DNA of 64,000 nt, from positions 5,270,001 through 5,334,000 of the forward strand of contig NZ_CP049838.1 in NCBI RefSeq assembly GCF_013085465.1, in the 5' to 3' direction. The translations under genes were made by a program, and so were the position numbers. Every line of letters starts with the position of its first letter. The stretch's first letter is position 1. The DNA comes from Streptomyces asoensis (GTDB lineage: Bacteria > Actinomycetota > Actinomycetes > Streptomycetales > Streptomycetaceae). The notes under the pieces are model-generated. The model was not told the DNA's origin, did not search any database, and saw only the letters and a list, made by a program, of their open reading frames with translations. Shown here piece by piece: positions 59,365 through 64,000 of the stretch.

Positions 59365-60200
59365 TGACCGCAGACACCATCACCTCCCCTACGACCACCT
59401 CGTCGCCGGCGCATCCGGTGTACCGGGTGACCGGTCGGCGGGTCGTCCGTTCGGAATGGTCCAAGTTCTGGTCGCTGCGCTCCAGTTGGATCACGCTGGG
59501 CGTGGCCGTGCTGTTCCTGGTGGCCATCGGGGCGATCGCCGCGGCCCTCTACAGTCCGAGCGGTCCGCTGGGCGGAAAGGACGCGGAATCCGGTGCGGCG
59601 CTGACCCTGGCGCTGGCCGGCACCAACCTCGCGGCACTGGCCGTAGGCGCGCTCGGTGTTCTGCTGTCGGCCGGTGAGTACAGCACGGGGATGGTCCGCT
59701 CGACCTTCGCCGCCGTGCCCGGCCGACTGCCCGTCCTGTGGGCGAAGTGCGCGGTCTACGGCCCGATCGCGTTCGTCACGTCCACCGTCGGCGCCCTGGT
59801 CTCCTTCGGGCTCGGGAGCGCCGCCCTGCACGGCGAGAAGATCGCCCTGTCCCTCGGGGACGCCGGGGTCTTCCGGTGCCTGCTGGGCGCGGGCCTGTAT
59901 CTGGGCCTGGTCGGTGTGTACGGAGTGACGGTCGGCCTGCTGGTGCGCAACAACGCCGGGGGCATCGCGATCCTGGCCGGCGTGGTGCTCGTCCTGCCCG
60001 GCCTGACCGGACTGCTGCCCAGCTCGCTCGGCGACACCGTCAGCCGCTACCTGCCCAGCAACGCCGGCCAGTCGGTCATGACTCTGCACGAGTCCAGCGA
60101 CTCCCTGGTCAGCCCCGGAGCGGGGATGACGGCGCTGCTCGTGTGGGCCGTACTGCTGCTGGCCGGTGCGGCCTACCGGCTGCGCCGCAGTGATGTCTGA
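59364..60200 (+). CDS. ABC exporter permease (ABC-2 type)
   Basis: The 278-residue protein has six membrane helices (WITLGVAVLFLVAIGAIAAA, AGTNLAALAVGALGVLLSAG, FVTSTVGALVSFGLGS, LLGAGLYLGLVGVYGVTVGL, GGIAILAGVVLVLPGLTGLL, MTALLVWAVLLLAGAAYRLR) and the ABC-2 loop EYSTGMVRSTFAAVPGRLPV. It forms an efflux channel with the preceding ATPase. The substrate is unknown. Confidence 0.92.
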   Translation: MTADTITSPTTTSSPAHPVYRVTGRRVVRSEWSKFWSLRSSWITLGVAVLFLVAIGAIAAALYSPSGPLGGKDAESGAALTLALAGTNLAALAVGALGVLLSAGEYSTGMVRSTFAAVPGRLPVLWAKCAVYGPIAFVTSTVGALVSFGLGSAALHGEKIALSLGDAGVFRCLLGAGLYLGLVGVYGVTVGLLVRNNAGGIAILAGVVLVLPGLTGLLPSSLGDTVSRYLPSNAGQSVMTLHESSDSLVSPGAGMTALLVWAVLLLAGAAYRLRRSDV

Positions 60201-60225
60201 GGTCGCGTCCGCGAGGATGGAACCG

Positions 60226-61632
60226 ATGGATCACACAAGGTCGGGTCACCCGGGCCGGGCGGGGACGGCTTCCCCCTCGGCCGGGTCGGCCAAGCCGGGG
60301 GCGGCTTTGCCCTCCGAGCCGACCCTCGGGCGGGGAGATGTCCGCCCGGGGCCCGAGGCCGTCTGGGCGCACCCCGTCATGCGGACGCTGCTGCGGGTGC
60401 TGGGCCGGCTGCGGGCGGCGGACCGGCGGCGTCCCTGGCTCCTCGACACCGCCGTGGTGGTCCTTGTCGCCGCTGCCGCGCCGCCGGATCTGCTGGTGCA
60501 CAGCCCGGGGCATCCGGTGTCGCGCCCGGTGGGAGCGGGTCTGCCCGTCGGCGTGGTGCTGGCCATCGCGGCCGTGCTGGTGGTGCCGCTGTGGTGGCGC
60601 CGCCGCGCTCCGGCCGAGGTCTTCGGCGTCTGCCTCGTGGTGTGCCCGGTCATGTGGTCGCTTGGCCTGGGGCCCGCGGCTGCCGCCGTTCTGCTGATCG
60701 CCCTGTTCGACCTCGCCCTGCACGCTTCACCGCGCGCGATCTGCTGGGCGCTGCCGGCGACTGTGGCGGGGTGGGTGCTGATCGTGGTCACCGTGATCCC
60801 GGCGGCCAGTCCGGTGGCCTTTCTGTTCCTGTCCACCGGCACCGGCATCGGGGCCGTCGCCCTGGGCCTGACCTTCCGCATCAGCCGGCTGTACCTGTCC
60901 GCGCTGCGGGACCGGGCGGCGCGGCTGGAGATCGAGCGGGACCAGCGCGCCCGGCTGACGGCGGCGGCCGAGCGCTCGCGGATCGCCCGGGAGATGCACG
61001 ACATCGTCGGACACAACCTGTCGGTCATGGTCAACCTCGCCGACGGCGCCGCCGTCCTGACCACCCGCGACCCCGATCGGACCGAGCAGGCACTCCATCT
61101 CATCGGCGACACCGGCCGCCAGGCGATGGACGAACTCCGGCGCGTGCTGGGGGTGCTGCGCGAGTCCTCGGAACCGGAGGACGACAGCTCGCCCCGGTCC
61201 CCGCAGCCGGGTGTCCGTGACCTGGAAACCCTGCTCGACCGGGTCCGCGCGGCCGGTCTGCCGGTGGTCTACCGCACCGTCGGACCGGTCGACCGGTTGG
61301 GCCGGGGTGTGCAGCTCGCGGTGTTCCGTGTGGTGCAGGAGGCCCTGACCAACACCCTCAAACACGTCGGCCCCGGTGCCACGGCCGACGTCACGGTCGC
61401 GATCGAGGGCCGCCTGTTGCGTGTCCGGGTCGCCGACACCGGTTCACTGTCGCGGAGACCACCCACGGCCCACCGCGGGGACTCCGGCCACGGTTTGGTC
61501 GGCATCCGCCAACGTGCCTCGCTCTACGACGGCACCGTCACCATCGGACCACGCGACGACGGCCAGGGCTGGATCGTGGACGTCCTGATGGATCCGTCCG
61601 CCTCGGCCACCTCCGGAGAGCCCACGCCATGA
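60226..61632 (+). CDS. Sensor histidine kinase linked to the ABC exporter
   Basis: The 468-residue protein has a cytoplasmic N-terminus, about five to six membrane helices (~75-215), a HisKA_3 box with the phospho-acceptor His in AREMHDIVGHNLSVM, and an ATPase domain (N box QEALTNTLKHVGPG, G2 GHGLVGIRQRA). It lacks a large outer domain, consistent with sensing in or at the membrane, perhaps transporter flux. GAGG lies eight bases before the ATG at 60226. The operon order is ATPase, permease, kinase, regulator. Confidence 0.92.
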   Translation: MDHTRSGHPGRAGTASPSAGSAKPGAALPSEPTLGRGDVRPGPEAVWAHPVMRTLLRVLGRLRAADRRRPWLLDTAVVVLVAAAAPPDLLVHSPGHPVSRPVGAGLPVGVVLAIAAVLVVPLWWRRRAPAEVFGVCLVVCPVMWSLGLGPAAAAVLLIALFDLALHASPRAICWALPATVAGWVLIVVTVIPAASPVAFLFLSTGTGIGAVALGLTFRISRLYLSALRDRAARLEIERDQRARLTAAAERSRIAREMHDIVGHNLSVMVNLADGAAVLTTRDPDRTEQALHLIGDTGRQAMDELRRVLGVLRESSEPEDDSSPRSPQPGVRDLETLLDRVRAAGLPVVYRTVGPVDRLGRGVQLAVFRVVQEALTNTLKHVGPGATADVTVAIEGRLLRVRVADTGSLSRRPPTAHRGDSGHGLVGIRQRASLYDGTVTIGPRDDGQGWIVDVLMDPSASATSGEPTP

Positions 61633-62294
61633 CCACCATCCTGATCGCCGACGACCAGCCACTGCCCCGCATGGGTTTCCGCATGCTGCTCGACGGCTCC
61701 CCCGGCGTGAGCGTCGTCGGTGAGGCCGACAACGGCGCGCAGGCTGTCCGCATGGCGGCCGAACTGAGCCCCGACGTCGTCCTGATGGATGTCCGTATGC
61801 CCGGTCTCGACGGCATCGAGGCGACCCGCCGCATCGTGGCGGCGGGCGGCCGCACCCGCGTGCTCATCCTGACCACCTTCGACCTCGACGATTACGCCTA
61901 CGCCGGGCTGCGCGCCGGGGCCAGCGGCTTCCTGCTCAAGGACGTCCGCCCGACGGAACTCCTCGCCGGCATCCAGGCGGTCGCGACCGGCGACGCCGTC
62001 GTATCCCCCCGGCTCACCCGCCGCCTGCTCGACGCCCACGCCCACGACGTCCTCGCGCCCGACGCCGGGCCTCGTACGGACCCGCGGCTGGCGGCGCTCA
62101 CCGAACGCGAGCACGAGGTGCTCGTGGCCATCGGCACGGGCTGGACGAACGCTGAGATCGCCGAACGGTTCGTGCTGACCGAGTCGACCGTGAAGAAGCA
62201 TGTGGGCCGGGTGCTGGCCAAGGTCGGTGCCCGCGACCGTATCCAGGCGGTCATCCTCGCCTACGACGCGGGACTGGTCGCTCCGCGGCAGTGA
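61629..62294 (+). CDS. NarL-family response regulator of the ABC exporter operon
   Basis: The 221-residue protein has a receiver with ADDQ acidic pair, phospho-Asp in VVLMDVRMPGLDG, Thr in VLILTTFDLDDYAY and Lys in GFLLKDVRP, and a LuxR domain (LTEREHEVLVAIGTGWTNAE, STVKKHVGRVLAKVGARDR). The ATGA overlap with the kinase shows translational coupling. It probably activates its own operon. Confidence 0.94.
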   Translation: MTTILIADDQPLPRMGFRMLLDGSPGVSVVGEADNGAQAVRMAAELSPDVVLMDVRMPGLDGIEATRRIVAAGGRTRVLILTTFDLDDYAYAGLRAGASGFLLKDVRPTELLAGIQAVATGDAVVSPRLTRRLLDAHAHDVLAPDAGPRTDPRLAALTEREHEVLVAIGTGWTNAEIAERFVLTESTVKKHVGRVLAKVGARDRIQAVILAYDAGLVAPRQ

Positions 62295-62381
62295 GTGCCG
62301 CCCACTCTTTCATGTTGGAGACATGACAGTGCGCCGCCGAGGTGACTCGGCGGCACACTGCCGTGCGTCAGGCTTCTGGTC

Positions 62382-63740
62382 TCAGTTGGTCGACTTCGAG
62401 GCGGTGCGCTCCTTGTACAGCTTCAGCGGTACCCGGCTGATGATCGAGTCGAGGGAGGAGTTGTTCCGACCGTCGGCCCAGGTGACGTACGCGTACCCGC
62501 CGGCGATCTCGATCCCCGACCAGCGGTCACCGGGCGGGCCCGTCTCGCCGACCGGCTCGGTCACGTGGTTGACCTGCACCGGTGCGCTGAACGAGCGTCC
62601 ATGGTCGAAGGAGACGACCGAGAACCCGTCGCCCGCGGTAGTCCGCCACATGACCCCCAGATCACCGTTGGCGCCGAAGTCGATCGCCGGACGCACGGCG
62701 CCCGGAGTGGAGATCGTCGCCGGCCCGGTCCAGGTCCTGCCGGCGTCCGGGGTGGTGTAGACGTCCAGCGTGTTGGAGTCCCGGGGGACCATGACGGCGA
62801 ACCGGCCGCGGTGGGAGGTGTCGGCCGCCACCCACGGGACGGGGTCGGCAGCCGCGCCCAGGGCCGGAACAGGTACCAGGGACCCGGTGCCCGCCGGAAC
62901 GGGGGTTCCCGTGCCGTCGTTCACCGTCGTGTTCGTCCACGTCTTGCCGTCGTTGCGGCTGACGTGGAAGTTCACGGGCTTCCCCGCCTCCTGGGAGGCC
63001 GACACGAGGATCCCGCCGTACACGGCGATCTCACGCCCCGGATAGCCGCACACCAGCGGGATGCCCGGTGCCACCTCGATGCAGGGCATCGGACCCGGGA
63101 TCACCCGCGAGTCATTGCTGAAGGTCTTTCCGCCGTCGGCGCTGACGGAGACCGCGCTCGGGTACTCCCACGCCGCCCCGGCGACCGCGTAGACCTTGCC
63201 CGTCGCGACGTCCACCCGCATCTTCGGGGCGCCGCCGAGGAGCAGCGGCGTGGACACCGGGTCGGTCCAAGTCCGGCCGCCGTCCGTCGACTTGGCGACC
63301 TGGTTGTGGTTCAGCAGGTTCGCGGCCAGGCCCGAACTGACCTGGTTGTTGTCGACGTACACGGTGCCCTTCGCGTCGAACTGCACGCTGGGCTCACCGC
63401 ACTTGGGCGCCGCCGTGCCCAGCGGCCATGCCACCTGGGTCCAGGTGTCGCCCCTGTCGTTCGAGTAGGCCAGGAAACACCCACCGTCGATCGGCTCAAG
63501 ACCCGGCGACGGCGGGAAGATCGTCGAGACGAAGACGAGGTTCTTCGGATTCCTGGGGTTGACGGCGACCGTGGGCTGGCCCTCTTTGGTAGCCGGCATG
63601 TTGGTGACGTCGACTTCGTGAATGGCTGCGTCGCCCACGCCGTTCGGCGAGGCCACGGCGGCGGGTGTTCCAGACAGCAGGAACAGTGCGGAGAATGCCG
63701 CCGCGCTTAATGTCGCGGATGAACTTCTGAACAGCACCAT
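62382..63740 (-). CDS. Secreted BNR-repeat/sialidase-fold protein
   Basis: The 452-residue protein has a signal peptide (1-30, ending TPAAVASP) and several Asp-box (BNR) repeats (SNDRGDTWT, STDGGRTWT, SADGGKTFS, SRNDGKTWT, TPDAGRTWT, SFDHGRSFS), the hallmark of six-bladed sialidase propellers. The arginine triad of true sialidases is not evident, so it may bind or cleave another glycan. GAGGACT precedes the ATG at 63740. Confidence 0.85.
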   Translation of the reverse strand: MVLFRSSSATLSAAAFSALFLLSGTPAAVASPNGVGDAAIHEVDVTNMPATKEGQPTVAVNPRNPKNLVFVSTIFPPSPGLEPIDGGCFLAYSNDRGDTWTQVAWPLGTAAPKCGEPSVQFDAKGTVYVDNNQVSSGLAANLLNHNQVAKSTDGGRTWTDPVSTPLLLGGAPKMRVDVATGKVYAVAGAAWEYPSAVSVSADGGKTFSNDSRVIPGPMPCIEVAPGIPLVCGYPGREIAVYGGILVSASQEAGKPVNFHVSRNDGKTWTNTTVNDGTGTPVPAGTGSLVPVPALGAAADPVPWVAADTSHRGRFAVMVPRDSNTLDVYTTPDAGRTWTGPATISTPGAVRPAIDFGANGDLGVMWRTTAGDGFSVVSFDHGRSFSAPVQVNHVTEPVGETGPPGDRWSGIEIAGGYAYVTWADGRNNSSLDSIISRVPLKLYKERTASKSTN

Positions 63741-64000
63741 GTAGTCCTCAATTTCCACGTCCGGTAGAACAGAATTCCTTTGTCCACATCGCTCATGGAC
63801 GCCTGGTTCCTGCCTGGGCCGCTGACATCGGGTTCCCGCCCGCGGTCCCAGAGTCAATGACCCGTTCCATTACCAGTGGGCAAAATCGACTGCGGCAGGC
63901 GGTAAACTGGCTTCTCTTCGCTTCGCTGTGATCCGGCCCGCTCAGGCTAGAGAGGAACGCTCTCGTGTCCGTGGGACTACGGGAGACAATCGGCCCGACG

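Overview
The window is about 64 kb of very GC-rich DNA with almost every third codon position G or C, GTG/TTG starts, and gene families typical of Streptomyces (SCO5918 family, SCO2400-like zinc-ribbon protein, TerB, DUF5753 XRE regulator, DUF5990, ANTAR and SpoIIE-type regulators, xylanase B / acetylxylan esterase pair). It reads as a Streptomyces chromosome segment, probably outside the conserved core: secreted hydrolases, two-component systems and broken genes are dense.

Layout. 1-9 kb: the 3' part of an M4 metallopeptidase fused to a propeller-like tail, a TerB protein, a secreted PL9 pectate lyase, a PPOX/F420 protein, a truncated DUF1877 gene, and a TetR regulator divergent from a medium-chain dehydrogenase. 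9-15 kb: an ECF sigma factor coupled to a CU044_5270-family membrane protein, then a complete two-component system (TCS) whose kinase has two kinase-like halves. 15-18.7 kb: a MerR-like regulator and a probable cold-adaptation group (SCO5918-like, CBS, DEAD-box helicase, CspA). 18.9-24.5 kb: a xylan module, all on the minus strand, with a lipoprotein-ATPase-permease sugar ABC transporter reading towards GH11 xylanase and CE4 acetylxylan esterase. 24.5-33 kb: DUF5990, a deacetylase lipoprotein, a response regulator with the wreck of a kinase before it, and a second TCS beside a MacB-type ABC exporter. 33-41 kb: a lamin-tail secreted protein, a tightly overlapping VTC / DUF4956 / CotH operon, a Rieske-FAD oxidoreductase divergent from an aromatic-acid-exporter-like protein, and a GAF-ANTAR regulator. 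41-52 kb: BrkB, CPBP protease, a second double-headed kinase whose response regulator has been lost, an XRE regulator, a desaturase, a SpoIIE phosphatase, and a cluster of decayed genes. 52-57.8 kb: an ice-binding-like (DUF3494) surface protein, a DUF5819-HTTM pair, a DUF2637 membrane protein and small proteins. 57.87 kb: the displaced 3' half of a tRNA-Gly(CCC) gene, a likely integration scar. 58.4-62.3 kb: an ABC exporter with its own TCS. 62.4-63.7 kb: a secreted BNR/sialidase-fold protein.

The most notable observation is a pair of paralogous TCS loci that have decayed in complementary ways. At 26.4-27.3 kb the response regulator is intact but the kinase is reduced to its promoter and C-terminal scraps. 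At 43.8-46.2 kb the kinase is intact but the response regulator is cut off after about 8 codons and its start codon position reads GTC. Both keep a similar inverted-repeat promoter element, so the surviving kinase may now serve the surviving regulator in trans. A second theme is the number of internally deleted or truncated genes (DUF1877, STAS, DUF5994-like, dehydrogenase C-terminus, tRNA half), which suggests repeated insertion and deletion here. Family names come from recognising motifs by eye; no database search was run.
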